A DNA stretch of 64,000 nucleotides from Serinicoccus chungangensis. Lineage in GTDB: Bacteria > Actinomycetota > Actinomycetes > Actinomycetales > Dermatophilaceae. Each line of letters begins with the position of its first letter. The stretch's first letter is position 1. Position numbers and translations under genes: made by a program. The notes beneath the pieces were generated by a model. The model was not told the DNA's origin. It saw nothing but the letters and a program-made list of their open reading frames with translations, and searched no databases. This document shows positions 25,941 through 37,110 of this stretch, piece after piece. The DNA lies in assembly GCF_006337125.1 (NCBI RefSeq), contig NZ_CP040887.1:2604001-2668000 (forward strand). The letters run 5' to 3'.

Positions 25941-26608
25941 GTGACCCATCCCGCCGAGGCCCTGCTCGACCGCTGGCTCGCCGACGCCGCGGTGCTCGCG
26001 CCCGCCGCGGGCCGCGACCTGTGGCTGGCGGAGGGGTCGCTGCTGCTACGCGGCTGGTCCGAGCCGCAGCGTCGCTACCACACGACGAGCACCTCACCGA
26101 GGTCCTCGCGGCGGTGGACGAGCTGCAGGCGGCCGGCGCGGTCGACGCGGACGCGGCGCTCGTGGCGCGCGCCGTCGCGTGGTACCACGACCTCGCCTAC
26201 GACCCGCGGGCCGCGCCCGGCAGCAACGAGCACCGCAGCGCCACCCTGGCCCGCGACCACCTGCACCGGCTCGGGGTCGAGGACCACACCGTCGACGCCG
26301 TCGAGGCGGGCGTGCTCATGACGCTGGACCACGAGGCCGGCGGGCGCGGGCCCGCCACGGACGCGGTGCACGACGCCGACCTGTGGATCCTCTCGGCGCC
26401 GCCGGAGCGGTATGCCGCCTACCGCGCCCAGGTGCGCGAGGAGTACGCCCACGTGCCGGACGACGCGTTCTGCGCCGGCCGGCTCGCGGTCATGGGGCCG
26501 CTCGCCGACCGCGGGCGGCTCTACCGGACCGCGCACGCGCACGAGCGCTGGGGCGCCCGCGCCCGGGCCAACCTGCAGGCCGAGCTGGCGGAGCTGCGCC
26601 GGACCTGA
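25941..26608 (+). pseudogene. HD-superfamily metal-dependent phosphohydrolase, frameshifted
   Basis: Two frames together give one protein. The first, from GTG 25941, encodes THPAEALLDRWLADA through EPQRRYH. The second continues as DEHLTEVLAAVDEL, with AWYHDLAYDP, NEHRSATLA and HDADLWIL to 26608. This is the predicted HD phosphohydrolase family (COG4339 type), whose metal ligands span the break (RRYH..HL and YHD). The join lies at CACAC (26079-26083), where an extra AC explains the shift. It may be a genuine pseudogene, or a base-calling or assembly error; apart from this 2-nt change both halves look intact. Confidence 0.8.
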
Positions 26609-26797
26609 GGACCGCCCGACCCGCGTCGTGCCGGACGGCGACCGCAGCGGCGGGGTAGGCCCGTCCCGCCCGCCCCAGGTGCCCCACCTGCCGCGCCGTG
26701 CGGGGACGATGACGCAGGACGGGGACATACCCCGGCCCACTGCACATCTCCCCGCAGCGGGCGACGGGTGGGTCTGGGGTGACTCCTGGGGCCGGCC

Positions 26798-27580
26798 CTA
26801 CCCCCCGTGCGCCCACCACCACTCGGCGAGCGGCCACCAGGGCGCCGACCCGGCCACCGCCCGCGCCTCCTCGGCGGTCAGCCAGCGCGCCTCGAGCACC
26901 TCGACGCCGTCCGGCCGCAGCGGCACCGGGGCGGGGAGGGTGGCGGCATACACCTGGACGTAGTTGTCCCCCTCGTCCCAGCTCCGGGCGCCGTGACCGG
27001 GTGGCAGGGTGATGCGTTGGTACCCCACCGGGGCCAGCCGCTCCTGCACGAGATCGACCGCGATCTCCTCGGCGACCTCGCGCACGGCGGCGGCGCGGGC
27101 AGAGCCGTCGGAGAGCTCGCGCTTGCCGCCCGGCGCCCCCCAGCCCTCCCGGGTCGAGTTGCGCACCAGCACCATCCGGTCCGGCACCCCGCGCGCCCGG
27201 AGGAGCACCACGGAGGCGCCCGCGCCGAGCCGCTCCATCGGGGAGGCCACCACCTCCAGCACGTGCGGGGTCGGCGCGACCCCGGCGAGCCCGTCCTCGA
27301 CCCGGGCCAGCGGCCGCTCCCCCTTGCGCTTGCGGAAGCGCAGCCCGCTGTCGCGCAGCCGCCGGGCCAGCTCGGTGCCGCCCACCTCGGCGGCGCCGGC
27401 GGCGACGACCTCGGCGTACCGCTCCTCCGGGATGTCGTAGTGGTCCCCCTCGAAGGACCGCTGCGGGATGCCGACGGCCGCCGCGAAGGCGTGCAGCTCG
27501 GCGAGCGAGGTGTCGCTCGCGACGTGCGACCAGAGGCGTCCGTGCGCCGGCCAGCGGGGCGGGTCGACGAGGACGGTCAT
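26798..27580 (-). CDS. DUF4031-NUDIX fusion protein
   Basis: A 260-residue two-domain protein. The N-terminal DUF4031 domain (about 1-90) starts MTVLVDPPRWPAHGRLWSH and has a GDHYDIPEERY segment. The C-terminal NUDIX domain (about 125-255) has the box GGKRELSDGSARAAAVREVAEEI. DUF4031 has no assigned function; the NUDIX half should act on a nucleotide derivative. The ATG at 27578-27580 has a TAGGGT box 7 nt upstream on the minus strand, suggesting a leaderless transcript. The gap 26609-26797 downstream holds no gene that I can support. Confidence 0.88.
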   Translation of the reverse strand: MTVLVDPPRWPAHGRLWSHVASDTSLAELHAFAAAVGIPQRSFEGDHYDIPEERYAEVVAAGAAEVGGTELARRLRDSGLRFRKRKGERPLARVEDGLAGVAPTPHVLEVVASPMERLGAGASVVLLRARGVPDRMVLVRNSTREGWGAPGGKRELSDGSARAAAVREVAEEIAVDLVQERLAPVGYQRITLPPGHGARSWDEGDNYVQVYAATLPAPVPLRPDGVEVLEARWLTAEEARAVAGSAPWWPLAEWWWAHGG

Positions 27581-27684
27581 GCTCCGGACCCTACCTGTGG
27601 ACAACTTCTGCGCGGGCACCGCGAGGAGGGCTAGCGTCGTGCCCACGAGGTGGCCGACCGGCCGCCGCACGAGGGAGGGACCCC

Positions 27685-27981
27685 ATGAGCAACACCTTCG
27701 CCGTCGACACGGCACGGATCGCCGCCGCCTCCGGTGACATCGAACGGATCGCCGCCAGCATCGAGGGTGAGGTCCGGTCGATGATGGCCAAGCTCAACGC
27801 GCTGCAGGACTGCTGGCGCGGGTCGGCGGCCGGCAGCTTCCACAGCGTCACCCAGGACTGGAGCGCGACCCAGGAGAAGGTCCGCACCTCCCTGCAGCAG
27901 ATCTCGACGACGCTGCGGACGGCCGGCCAGGACTACGAGCTGGTCGAGCAGACCAACCGCACCCGCTTCACCCCCCAGTGA
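27685..27981 (+). CDS. WXG100-family secreted protein (EsxA-like), orphan
   Basis: A 98-residue helical protein with the WXG turn as Trp44-Arg-Gly (CWRGSAAGSF) between two amphipathic helices, and the usual length of about 100. Such proteins are exported as helical-hairpin dimers by type VII (ESX) secretion. No EccC, EccD or other ESX component is in the window, so it is an orphan substrate or depends on machinery elsewhere. A GAGGGAGG ribosome site precedes the ATG. A strong hairpin terminator lies between it and groEL. Confidence 0.9.
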   Translation: MSNTFAVDTARIAAASGDIERIAASIEGEVRSMMAKLNALQDCWRGSAAGSFHSVTQDWSATQEKVRTSLQQISTTLRTAGQDYELVEQTNRTRFTPQ

Positions 27982-28070
27982 GGTGCTGCGCCTCGTCCGG
28001 CGCAGGGGGCCGGACGAGGCGCTGCATGTCCCGGGTCGAGCAGACCCTGCAGCTCCCCGGGCACACGCCG

Positions 28071-28106
28071 ACGGGCGGCCCCTCCGTGAAGGAGGGACCG
28101 CCCGTC
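28071..28106. terminator. bidirectional hairpin terminator between WXG100 and groEL genes
   Basis: ACGGGCGGCCCCTCC - GTGAA - GGAGGGACCGCCCGT forms a stem of about 15 bp with one bulge. It lies 90 nt after the WXG100 stop and 54 nt after the groEL stop, in a convergent gap. No clear T-run follows on either strand. Confidence 0.75.
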
Positions 28107-28159
28107 GGTCGTGGGTCGCCCGCGAGGAACGCAGGCGCGTCAGGTCTGACCCCGCAGGA

Positions 28160-29930
<1,771 letters not shown>

Positions 29931-29938
29931 GTCCATGA

Positions 29939-29965
29939 TGAGCACTCGGGGCCCTCGAGTGCAAA
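29939..29965. promoter_or_regulatory. CIRCE operator 2 (HrcA site) and probable groEL promoter
   Basis: TGAGCACTC - N9 - GAGTGCAAA matches CIRCE. On the minus strand its distal edge also supplies TTGCAC, followed 18 nt later by CATCAT, a plausible -35/-10 pair for groEL. HrcA bound here would cover the promoter. The promoter part is less sure than the operator. Confidence 0.88.
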
Positions 29966-30030
29966 TGACAGGGCCGGTATGCCGACCCGCACCCGGTCAG
30001 GGCGCTGCGGGTCCCTCCGGGCAGGGTGCG

Positions 30031-30867
30031 TCAGTGGCGCAGCTCGAGCGTGCGCACGGCGGCCAGCCGCAGCGTGTCCTCGGTCAGGCCCAGGCCGCGA
30101 CCGGCGTTGGCCAGCGAGTCGACCCCCGCGATCCCGGTGCCCAGCACCTCGGCGAAGCGCTCGGCCATCGCCGCCAGCTGCTCGGCCTGGGTCTCGACGA
30201 AGGACCGGTCGACGACCCGCCCGTGGCCGGGCACCCAGGTGTCGGCCAGCCCGGCGGCGGGCTTGTCCAGCAGGGCGCTCAGCGTGGGCGCCCACTCCAG
30301 CGGGTAGGCGTCCTCCATGGCGGGGTCGGCCCCCTCCTCGACGAGGTCCCCCGCGAAGACGACCCCGGCGTCGGGGACGGCCACCGACAGGTCGTGGTCG
30401 GTGTGACCGCGCCCGGCGAAGAGCAGCTCCACGCTGCGGTCCCCGAGGTCGAGGACGGTGTCGTCCTCGACGAGGTAGAACGGCAGCACGATCTCGGTGT
30501 CCTGCACCTCGTCCGCCAGCGTCCCGCGGTCGGTCGAGCGGAGGTGCTCGACGACCTGGCGACGCTGGTGCTCCCCGGTGCGGCGCAGGTCGTCGGCGGC
30601 GCCCGGGTGGGCGTAGATCTGCGAGTCGCGGAACGCGACGTTGCCGAAGCAGTGGTCGTAGTGCGCGTGGGTGTTGACGACGACGAGCTCGGTGTCGGTG
30701 ATCTCGCGCACCGACTCCAGCAGGTCCTGGCCGAGGGACCGGTAGCTGCGGGTGTCGACGACGAGGGACCTCTCGCTGCCCACCACGAGCCCGCAGTTGA
30801 GCTTGAGCTCCTCGTGCCGCCGGACGTGGACCCCGGGAGCCACCTCTCGCCAGGTCACCTCACTCAT
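30031..30867 (-). CDS. MBL-fold metallohydrolase
   Basis: A 278-residue metallo-beta-lactamase-fold protein. The metal motif is THAHYDH, with further ligands in GRGHTDHDLSV, FAGDLVEEGADP and VPGHGRVVD. Such enzymes hydrolyse thioesters, lactones or phosphodiesters; the specific reaction is not evident. On the minus strand TAGACT lies 8 nt before the ATG, suggesting a leaderless transcript. Its neighbour groEL is transcribed the same way but has its own promoter. Confidence 0.9.
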   Translation of the reverse strand: MSEVTWREVAPGVHVRRHEELKLNCGLVVGSERSLVVDTRSYRSLGQDLLESVREITDTELVVVNTHAHYDHCFGNVAFRDSQIYAHPGAADDLRRTGEHQRRQVVEHLRSTDRGTLADEVQDTEIVLPFYLVEDDTVLDLGDRSVELLFAGRGHTDHDLSVAVPDAGVVFAGDLVEEGADPAMEDAYPLEWAPTLSALLDKPAAGLADTWVPGHGRVVDRSFVETQAEQLAAMAERFAEVLGTGIAGVDSLANAGRGLGLTEDTLRLAAVRTLELRH

Positions 30868-31033
30868 GCCGCACGAGTCTAGGTGCTGGAGGGCCCCCGG
30901 CCCGCCGCCCCGCCCGGACGTGGCGGGTCGGCGCGCTGGTTACCGCAGGGTCACTCTCGACTGGCGGGCCCGTGCCGGGCACGGCAGGGTGGGGGCCGGA
31001 CAACCGCACGCCCGCAGCGCCCGGAGGGGTTCA

Positions 31034-31480
31034 ATGACGTTCCCGACCCGCATCCTGTACGCCACCGACGGATCCCCGAGCGCCGCCCTGGCGCGCGCCC
31101 GCACCGTCGACCTGGTCCGGCACACCGACGCGGAGGTGCACGTCGTGCACGTCGCGCTGGTGTCGCCCTGGACCAACCCGACGCCGCTGAGCCCCGGCCA
31201 GCGCGAACGTGTCCAGCTCGAGGCGAGACCCGTGCTCGACGCGGGCGCCGCCGCCCTGGAGGCGGAGGGGGTGTCGGTCACCGGCACCTACCTGCGCACC
31301 GGTCGGGCGACGGACGAGATCCTGCGCCTGCGCGACGAGATCGACGCCGACCTCATCGTCATCGGCAGCCGCGGGCAGAACGCCTTCGTCCGTGTCCTGC
31401 TCGGCAACGACGCGGAGGGCGTCGTGCGGCACGCGCCCTGCGCCGTGCTCGTCGTCCGCAGCGAGGGGGAGACCCGATGA
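31034..31480 (+). CDS. universal stress protein (UspA family)
   Basis: A 148-residue single-domain Usp. It starts RILYATDGSPSA and ends with the nucleotide-loop motif VIGSRGQNAFVRVLLGNDAEGVVRHAPCAVLVV, a good match to GxxGxxxxxxGSVxxxVxxxxxCPVxVV. It probably binds ATP. A clear GGAGGGG site precedes the ATG. Its stop overlaps the start of the SSS symporter gene (ATGA), so the two are co-transcribed and the Usp may modulate the transporter. Confidence 0.92.
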   Translation: MTFPTRILYATDGSPSAALARARTVDLVRHTDAEVHVVHVALVSPWTNPTPLSPGQRERVQLEARPVLDAGAAALEAEGVSVTGTYLRTGRATDEILRLRDEIDADLIVIGSRGQNAFVRVLLGNDAEGVVRHAPCAVLVVRSEGETR

Positions 31481-33156
31481 CCGCCGACGTGCTGCTCCCG
31501 CTGTCCGGCTCCTCCGGCGGGGGGATGCCTGACTTCACCGTCCGCGCCCTCGACCTGTCGGTCATCATCGGCTACCTCGTCCTCAGCCGGATCATCCCGC
31601 TCGTGGCGGGCGCCCGGATGAAGCGCAAGGCCCACGCCGAGGCCCAGGCCAGCGGCAAGGAGAGCGACGCCTCGGAGGACTACTTCCTCGGCGGGCGCAA
31701 CTTCATCTGGCCGTTCGTCGGCCTCTCGCTGGTCGCCACCAACATGTCCGGCGCGACCTTCGTCGGCCTGGCCGGCGGTGCCTACGAGCAGGGCATCTCG
31801 ATCTTCGCCTACGAGTGGATGTCGGCCGTCATCCTCGTGGTCTTCATCTTCTTCATCCTGCCGTTCTACCTGCGCTCCAAGGTCTTCACGCTGCCGGAGT
31901 ACCTCGAGCAGCGCTACGACCGGCGTTCCCGGATGGCCTTCGCGGGGTTCAACCTCTTCGCCAACATGTTCATCGACATGGCCGCGGCGCTCTTCGCCGG
32001 GGCCGTGGTCGTCAAGGTGCTCTACCCCGACATCCCGATGATCGTCTCGGTGGCGGTGCTCGCCATCCTCGCGGCGATCTACACCGTCATCGGCGGCCTG
32101 GGCGCGGTGATGATCAGCGACTCGATCCAGGCGACCGTCACGCTCCTCGGCGGCGTCATCGTCCTCATCGCGACCTTCAACGCCATCGAGTCCTGGGACT
32201 CGATGGCCCAGGCCGCCGGCGACGAGAAGATGAGCCTCATCCTGCCGGCCGACAACGCCGACCTGCCGTGGCCCGGGCTCATCACCGGTGTCCTCGTCGT
32301 GGGGCTCTACTACTGGACGACCAACCAGCTCGTCGTGCAGCGCACGCTCGGCGCGAAGTCCCTCGACCACGGCCGCTGGGGCTCCCTGCTGGCCGGCTTC
32401 ATCAAGCTGGCCTTCCTCTTCCTCTTCATCTTCCCCGGGGTCATGGCGATCTCGCTCTACCCGAACCTGGACAACCCGGACACCGTCTTCCCGACGCTGG
32501 TCTTCGACCTGCTCCCCGTCGGGCTGCGCGGCCTCATCCTGGCGGCCGTCATCGCGGCCATCACCTCGACCGTCGACTCGATCCTCAACTCGGCCTCGAC
32601 GATCGTGACGATGGACTTCGTCAAGACGCTGCGCCCCGACACCTCGCAGCGGGCGCTCGTCTTCACCGGTCGCGTGGCCACCGTGGTGGCGCTGGTCGTG
32701 GCCATCCTCTGGGCCCCGTTCATCGCCCAGTTCGACACCCTCTACAACTACCTGCAGTCGGTCCTGTCGTTCCTGGTCCCACCGGTCGTCGCGGTCTTCC
32801 TCGCCGGCATCGCCTGGAAGCGGATCAGCGGCACCGCGGCGTTCCTCACGCTCATCATCATGCAACCGGTGGGGCTCATCGCCTTCGTCCTCACCCAGGT
32901 GCTGCCCGAGGAGCCCTCGATCCAGTTCCTGTATGCCGCCGGCATCAGCACCGCGCTCTCGGTGCTGCTCCTCGTGGTCATCAGCCTGCTCGGGCCGTCC
33001 CCGGACGAGTCCAAGACGGCCGAGCTCACCTGGAAGTCGGAGTACTGGACCGAGGAGTCGCAGGCGCTGCAGGGCACCGCGGTGTGGGCGAACTACCGGG
33101 TCATCTCGGTCGTCCTGCTCGCCCTGACGGCGGTCATCGTCGTCGTCTGGGCCTGA
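31477..33156 (+). CDS. sodium:solute symporter (SSS family, SGLT-like)
   Basis: A 559-residue membrane protein with about fourteen hydrophobic segments. DYFLGGRNFIWPFVGLSL and the helix with ATNMSGATFVGLAGGAYEQG match the conserved first helices of SSS transporters; GLYYWTTNQLVVQRTLGAK and ITSTVDSILNSASTIVTMD match the sugar-type branch. It probably takes up a sugar or other organic solute with Na+. It is coupled to the upstream universal stress gene by a 4-nt overlap. The substrate is unknown. Confidence 0.9.
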   Translation: MTADVLLPLSGSSGGGMPDFTVRALDLSVIIGYLVLSRIIPLVAGARMKRKAHAEAQASGKESDASEDYFLGGRNFIWPFVGLSLVATNMSGATFVGLAGGAYEQGISIFAYEWMSAVILVVFIFFILPFYLRSKVFTLPEYLEQRYDRRSRMAFAGFNLFANMFIDMAAALFAGAVVVKVLYPDIPMIVSVAVLAILAAIYTVIGGLGAVMISDSIQATVTLLGGVIVLIATFNAIESWDSMAQAAGDEKMSLILPADNADLPWPGLITGVLVVGLYYWTTNQLVVQRTLGAKSLDHGRWGSLLAGFIKLAFLFLFIFPGVMAISLYPNLDNPDTVFPTLVFDLLPVGLRGLILAAVIAAITSTVDSILNSASTIVTMDFVKTLRPDTSQRALVFTGRVATVVALVVAILWAPFIAQFDTLYNYLQSVLSFLVPPVVAVFLAGIAWKRISGTAAFLTLIIMQPVGLIAFVLTQVLPEEPSIQFLYAAGISTALSVLLLVVISLLGPSPDESKTAELTWKSEYWTEESQALQGTAVWANYRVISVVLLALTAVIVVVWA

Positions 33157-33160
33157 CCGG

Positions 33161-34828
33161 TCAGCTGAGGCCGGTGATGGTGCCGTCCTCGGCGATGTCC
33201 ATGCCCAGCGCCGCCGGGACCTTGGGCAGCCCGGGCATCCGCATGATGTCGCCGGTGAGGGCGACGACGAAGCCGGCACCGGCGTTGACGACCAGCTCGC
33301 GGACGGTGATGGTGAAGCCGCGGGGGGCGCCGAGCAGCGTCGGGTCGTCGGAGAAGGAGTACTGCGTCTTGGCCATGCAGACCGGCAGGCCGCCGAAGCC
33401 GCCCTCGGTGAGCTCGGCCAGCTGGGCGCGCGCCGTGGGGGCGAAGTCCACCCCGTCGGCGCGGTAGACCTGCGTGGCGATGGTCTCGATCTTGTCCTGC
33501 AGGCCGGCGTCCGCGGCATACAGCGGGGCGTAGTCGCTGTCCTGCTCGCACAGCTCGACGACCTTGCGGGCGAGCTCCTCGCCGCCCTCGCCACCGCGGG
33601 TGAAGACCTCCGAGAGCGCGACGTCGACGCCCAGCTCGCCGCACCGCTCCCGGACGAGGTCGAGCTCGGCGTCGCTGTCACTCGGGAAGCGGTTGAGCGC
33701 GACGACGACCGGCACGCCGAACCTCTGGAGGTTCTCCAGGTGCTGCTCGAGGTTGGCCAGCCCGGTGCGCAGGGCGTCGAGGTCCTCGGTGCCGAGGTCG
33801 GTCTTGGCCGCGCCGCCGTTGAGCTTGAGCGCCCGCACCGTGGCGACGATGACCGCAGCGGCCGGGCGCAGACCGGCGGCGGGGCAGACGATGTCGAAGA
33901 ACTTCTCCGCCCCGAGGTCGGCGCCGAAGCCGGCCTCGGTGACCACGTAGTCGGCCAGCTTGAGCGCCGTGCGGGTGGCGAGCACCGAGTTGTTGCCGTG
34001 CGCGATGTTGGCGAACGGCCCGCCGTGGATGATCGCCGGGGTGTTCTCCAGGGTCTGCACGAGGTTGGGCTTGACCGCGTCCTTCATGAGCAGGGCCATG
34101 GCCCCGGCCGCCTCGAGCTGGCCGGCGGTCACCGGCTGCTTGTCGTAGGTGTAGCCGACGATGATGCGGCCGAAGCGCTCCTTGAGGTCCTCCAGACCGG
34201 TGGCGAGGCAGAGCGCGGCCATGATCTCGCTGGCCACGGTGATCTCGAAGCCGGACTCGCGGACGACGCCGTCCCCCTTCTTGCCCATGCCGACGACGAT
34301 GTTGCGCAGGGCGCGGTCGTTCATGTCGAGGACGCGCTTCCAGGTGACGCGCTTGGGGTCCAGGCCCAGGGGGTTGCCCTGGTGCAGCGAGTTGTCGACG
34401 AGCGCGGCGAGCAGGTTGTGCGCCGAGGTGATGGCGTGGAAGTCACCGGTGAAGTGGAGGTTGATGTCGTCCATGGGGACGACCTGGGACCAGCCCCCGC
34501 CGGCGGCCCCGCCCTTCATGCCGAAGCACGGGCCCAGCGAGGGCTCGCGCAGGGTGGTGATGGTGCGGGCACCGATCCGGTTGAGCGCCATGGAGAGCCC
34601 GACGTTGGTGGTCGTCTTGCCCTCGCCGGCGGCCGTGGGGTTGATGGCCGTCACCAGCACGAGCCTGCCGTCCGGCCGGTCCTGCAGGCGGTCGAGGACG
34701 TCGAGGGAGATCTTGGCCTTGTGGTGGCCGTAGGGCTCGTACTCCTCCTCGCGCAGGCCCAGCCGCTCGGCCACCCGGCCGATCCGCTCCAGCGTGGCCC
34801 CCTGCGCGATCTCAACGTCGGTCAACAT
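33161..34828 (-). CDS. fhs: formate--tetrahydrofolate ligase
   Basis: A 555-residue enzyme with normal length and motifs: [21 protein letters not shown] (P-loop), [39 protein letters not shown], and [13 protein letters not shown]. It makes 10-formyl-THF from formate, ATP and THF for one-carbon metabolism. An AGGAGGCAGG ribosome site precedes the ATG. Upstream, GGTGATC occurs three times within about 60 nt (near 34852-34900), perhaps regulatory. It converges on the SSS symporter with a 4-nt gap. Confidence 0.97.
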   Translation of the reverse strand: MLTDVEIAQGATLERIGRVAERLGLREEEYEPYGHHKAKISLDVLDRLQDRPDGRLVLVTAINPTAAGEGKTTTNVGLSMALNRIGARTITTLREPSLGPCFGMKGGAAGGGWSQVVPMDDINLHFTGDFHAITSAHNLLAALVDNSLHQGNPLGLDPKRVTWKRVLDMNDRALRNIVVGMGKKGDGVVRESGFEITVASEIMAALCLATGLEDLKERFGRIIVGYTYDKQPVTAGQLEAAGAMALLMKDAVKPNLVQTLENTPAIIHGGPFANIAHGNNSVLATRTALKLADYVVTEAGFGADLGAEKFFDIVCPAAGLRPAAAVIVATVRALKLNGGAAKTDLGTEDLDALRTGLANLEQHLENLQRFGVPVVVALNRFPSDSDAELDLVRERCGELGVDVALSEVFTRGGEGGEELARKVVELCEQDSDYAPLYAADAGLQDKIETIATQVYRADGVDFAPTARAQLAELTEGGFGGLPVCMAKTQYSFSDDPTLLGAPRGFTITVRELVVNAGAGFVVALTGDIMRMPGLPKVPAALGMDIAEDGTITGLS

Positions 34829-34970
34829 CCCTGCCTGCCTCCTCGCAGCCGGTGATCACGAGCGCTGGCCGGTGATCCTCAGGACGGTCCACGGTGATCG
34901 TCAGCACAAACTACAAGGCGCTGCCGCCCGCCCGGCAAGATGCCGCTGGAGTGGCGTGGGTCACACTCCC

Positions 34971-35052
34971 GCACAGGACGCGCGTCCGGCCCGCACAGGA
35001 CGTGCGTCAGGACGTCACCGGACGCGTGTCCGGCCCGCACAGGACGCGCGGG
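34971..35052. repeat. R2 array: four 22-bp units
   Basis: GGACG(C/T)G cores lie at 34976, 34998, 35020 and 35042, exactly 22 bp apart, with CGCACAGGACG or TCACCGGACGCG variants. The array ends about 44 nt before the -10 box of the DUF3263 gene. It fills much of the 316-nt gap between the divergent fhs and DUF3263 genes. Confidence 0.85.
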
Positions 35053-35095
35053 AGGGCACGCTGACGCAAATCACACGGGTGTAAGTCGGGTGCCG

Positions 35096-35101
35096 TAGAC
35101 T
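35096..35101 (+). promoter_or_regulatory. -10 box of the DUF3263 gene
   Basis: TAGACT lies 43 nt before the DUF3263 start, giving a leader with a GAGGAGAGGA ribosome site. No confident -35 element was found. Confidence 0.4.
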
Positions 35102-35144
35102 GCCCGCAGATCGTGTCGGACCACCATGAGGAGAGGACGCATCC

Positions 35145-35435
35145 ATGGGTGCTGCCAGCCACGTGCAGCAGGTCGAGCCTCCCGTCGGGCTCTCGGCGCG
35201 CGACCAGGAGATCCTCGACTTCGAGAACCGCCACTGGACCTATGCCGGCTCCAAGGAGCAGGGCATCAAGGACCTCTTCGACCTGAGCTCGACGCGCTAC
35301 TACCAGCTGCTCAACCAGCTCATCGACAACGAGGCCGCCCTCGCCTACAAGCCGCTGCTGATCAAGCGACTGCGTCGCGACCGTTCCCGCCGCCAGCGGG
35401 CGCGCTCGATGCGACGACTCGGCATGCAGAGCTGA
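35145..35435 (+). CDS. DUF3263 protein, small predicted DNA-binding protein
   Basis: A 96-residue protein with the conserved DUF3263 core: [41 protein letters not shown] and [19 protein letters not shown]. The [16 protein letters not shown] stretch looks like a helix-turn-helix, and the C-terminus is strongly basic. The family is restricted to actinobacteria and has no assigned role; DNA binding is inference. The gene sits downstream of an R2 repeat array. Confidence 0.88.
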   Translation: MGAASHVQQVEPPVGLSARDQEILDFENRHWTYAGSKEQGIKDLFDLSSTRYYQLLNQLIDNEAALAYKPLLIKRLRRDRSRRQRARSMRRLGMQS

Positions 35436-35457
35436 GCGACGGCATACCCTGGGCGGC

Positions 35458-36135
35458 GTGAGCCCGACACCCCTGCGCGACCTCGTGCACCCGAGCTGGG
35501 CCGAGGCGCTGGCACCGGCCGAGGAGACCGTCGCGAGGATCGGGGAGTTCCTCCGCGCCGAGGTCGAGGCGGGGCGGGGCTACCTGCCCGGCGGCCCGCA
35601 CGTCCTGCGCGTCTTCACCCGCCCCCTCGCGGACGTGCGCGTCCTCATCGTCGGGCAGGACCCCTACCCGACCCCCGGGCACGCCGTCGGCCTCAGCTTC
35701 TCCGTGGCCCCTGACGTGCGCCCGGTGCCCCGCAGCCTGCACAACATCTACACCGAGCTGGTCGACGACCTGGGCGTGCCGCGCCCCAGCACCGGCGACC
35801 TCTCCCCCTGGGCCGACGCCGGTGTCATGCTCCTCAACCGCGTCCTCACCGTCCGACCGGGCGCCCCGGCCAGCCACCGCGGCCAGGGCTGGGAAGAGGT
35901 CACCGACCTGGCCATCGACGCCCTCGTCCGGCGCGGCGGCCCTCTCGTCGCGATCCTCTGGGGCCGCGACGCCCGCAACCTCGCCCCTCGCCTCGGCGAC
36001 GTGCCACGCGTCGAGAGCGCCCACCCCTCACCGCTGTCCGCCCGCAACGGCTTCTTCGGCAGCCGGCCCTTCAGCCGGGCCGACGAGCTGCTGCGCCAGC
36101 AGGGCGGCGGACCGATCGACTGGAGGCTGCCCTGA
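35458..36135 (+). CDS. ung: uracil-DNA glycosylase, family 1
   Basis: A 225-residue enzyme with the water-activating loop [16 protein letters not shown], then LLNRVLTV and the minor-groove loop [18 protein letters not shown]. It removes uracil from DNA in base-excision repair. The start is GTG, with TACCCT ending 7 nt upstream, so the mRNA may be leaderless; that box overlaps a GGCATACC motif. Confidence 0.97.
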   Translation: MSPTPLRDLVHPSWAEALAPAEETVARIGEFLRAEVEAGRGYLPGGPHVLRVFTRPLADVRVLIVGQDPYPTPGHAVGLSFSVAPDVRPVPRSLHNIYTELVDDLGVPRPSTGDLSPWADAGVMLLNRVLTVRPGAPASHRGQGWEEVTDLAIDALVRRGGPLVAILWGRDARNLAPRLGDVPRVESAHPSPLSARNGFFGSRPFSRADELLRQQGGGPIDWRLP

Positions 36136-36221
36136 GCACGCACGACCGCACCGCCACCGCGACCCCGCCGCAGCACCGCCTCGCGGAGGGTCGCGACGAG
36201 CACGCCCACCCGCTGCGGCTG

Positions 36222-37103
36222 GTGCACGGCGAGGCCGGGCCCACCGTGCACGGCGAGGCCGGCAGCATCCGCCCGGTCCCCCGCGCCTGGGCCCGCTACG
36301 TCGCGATCGGGGACTCCTTCACCGAGGGCATGAGCGACCCCGACCCGGCCACCCCGGACGCCTACCTCGGGTGGGCCGACCGGCTCGCCGGGCTGCTGTC
36401 CGGGCACGTCGAGGACTTCGCCTACGCCAACCTGGCCGTCCGCGGCCGCACGCTCACCGACGTCGTCGGCCCCCAGCTGGACGCCGCCCTCGCGCTGCGG
36501 CCCGACCTGGTGAGCATCGTCGGGGGTGGCAACGACATCCTGCGCCCGCGCGCCGACATCGACGACCTCGCGGCCCGGCTCGACACCGCGGTGGCGCGGA
36601 TCCGGGCCACCGGCGCCGACGTGCTCATGGCGACGCCCACCGACCCCGCCGGAGCCCCGATCATCGGGCGCACGCGGGGCCGGGCCGCGGCCTACATCGC
36701 CCACATCTGGTCCATCGCCCAGCGACACGGCTGCTACGTGCTCAACCAGTGGGCGTGCGACTTCCTCAAGGACTGGCGCATGTGGTCGCAGGACCGCATC
36801 CACATGACGCCCGAGGGGCACCGCCGCGTCGCGCTCACCGCCTACGTCGCGCTCGGGCACACCACCGAGGACGCCGACTGGCGGGCCCCGCTGCCCCCGC
36901 AGGCACCGGCGGCCACCGTGGACACCCTCCGTGGGCACGCCCGGTGGGCCCGCGAGTATGCCGCGCCCTGGGTCCAGCGACGTCTCACCGGTCGCTCCTC
37001 GGGGGACCGGGTGGTCGCCAAGCGCCCGGAGCTCGGCCCGCTGGCGCGGCCCGCCCCGTCCGACGCCGACCGGCCGGCGACCCCGGACACCCCCGAGCAC
37101 TGA
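36222..37103 (+). CDS. SGNH/GDSL-family hydrolase
   Basis: About 293 residues with SGNH blocks in order: GDSFTEG (Ser), an Asn block NLAVRGRTL, GGGNDI, and the catalytic DRIHMTPEGH. These are esterases or lipases of broad type. No signal peptide is evident, so it may be cytosolic. The start is uncertain: two GTG codons (36222 and 36246) lie in a short direct repeat, GTGCACGGCGAGGCCGG. The C-terminal 60 residues are proline-rich. It lies 7 nt before the aldolase gene. Confidence 0.85.
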   Translation: MHGEAGPTVHGEAGSIRPVPRAWARYVAIGDSFTEGMSDPDPATPDAYLGWADRLAGLLSGHVEDFAYANLAVRGRTLTDVVGPQLDAALALRPDLVSIVGGGNDILRPRADIDDLAARLDTAVARIRATGADVLMATPTDPAGAPIIGRTRGRAAAYIAHIWSIAQRHGCYVLNQWACDFLKDWRMWSQDRIHMTPEGHRRVALTAYVALGHTTEDADWRAPLPPQAPAATVDTLRGHARWAREYAAPWVQRRLTGRSSGDRVVAKRPELGPLARPAPSDADRPATPDTPEH

Positions 37104-37110
37104 GGAACGC

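Noticed and set aside
31288..33681. Long minus-strand frame opposite the symporter
   Set aside because: Charged low-complexity product with no membrane or catalytic motif, opposite an intact SSS gene.
34829..34925. A THF or other folate riboswitch before fhs
   Set aside because: Only three GGTGATC repeats are visible; no conserved aptamer fold could be recognised.
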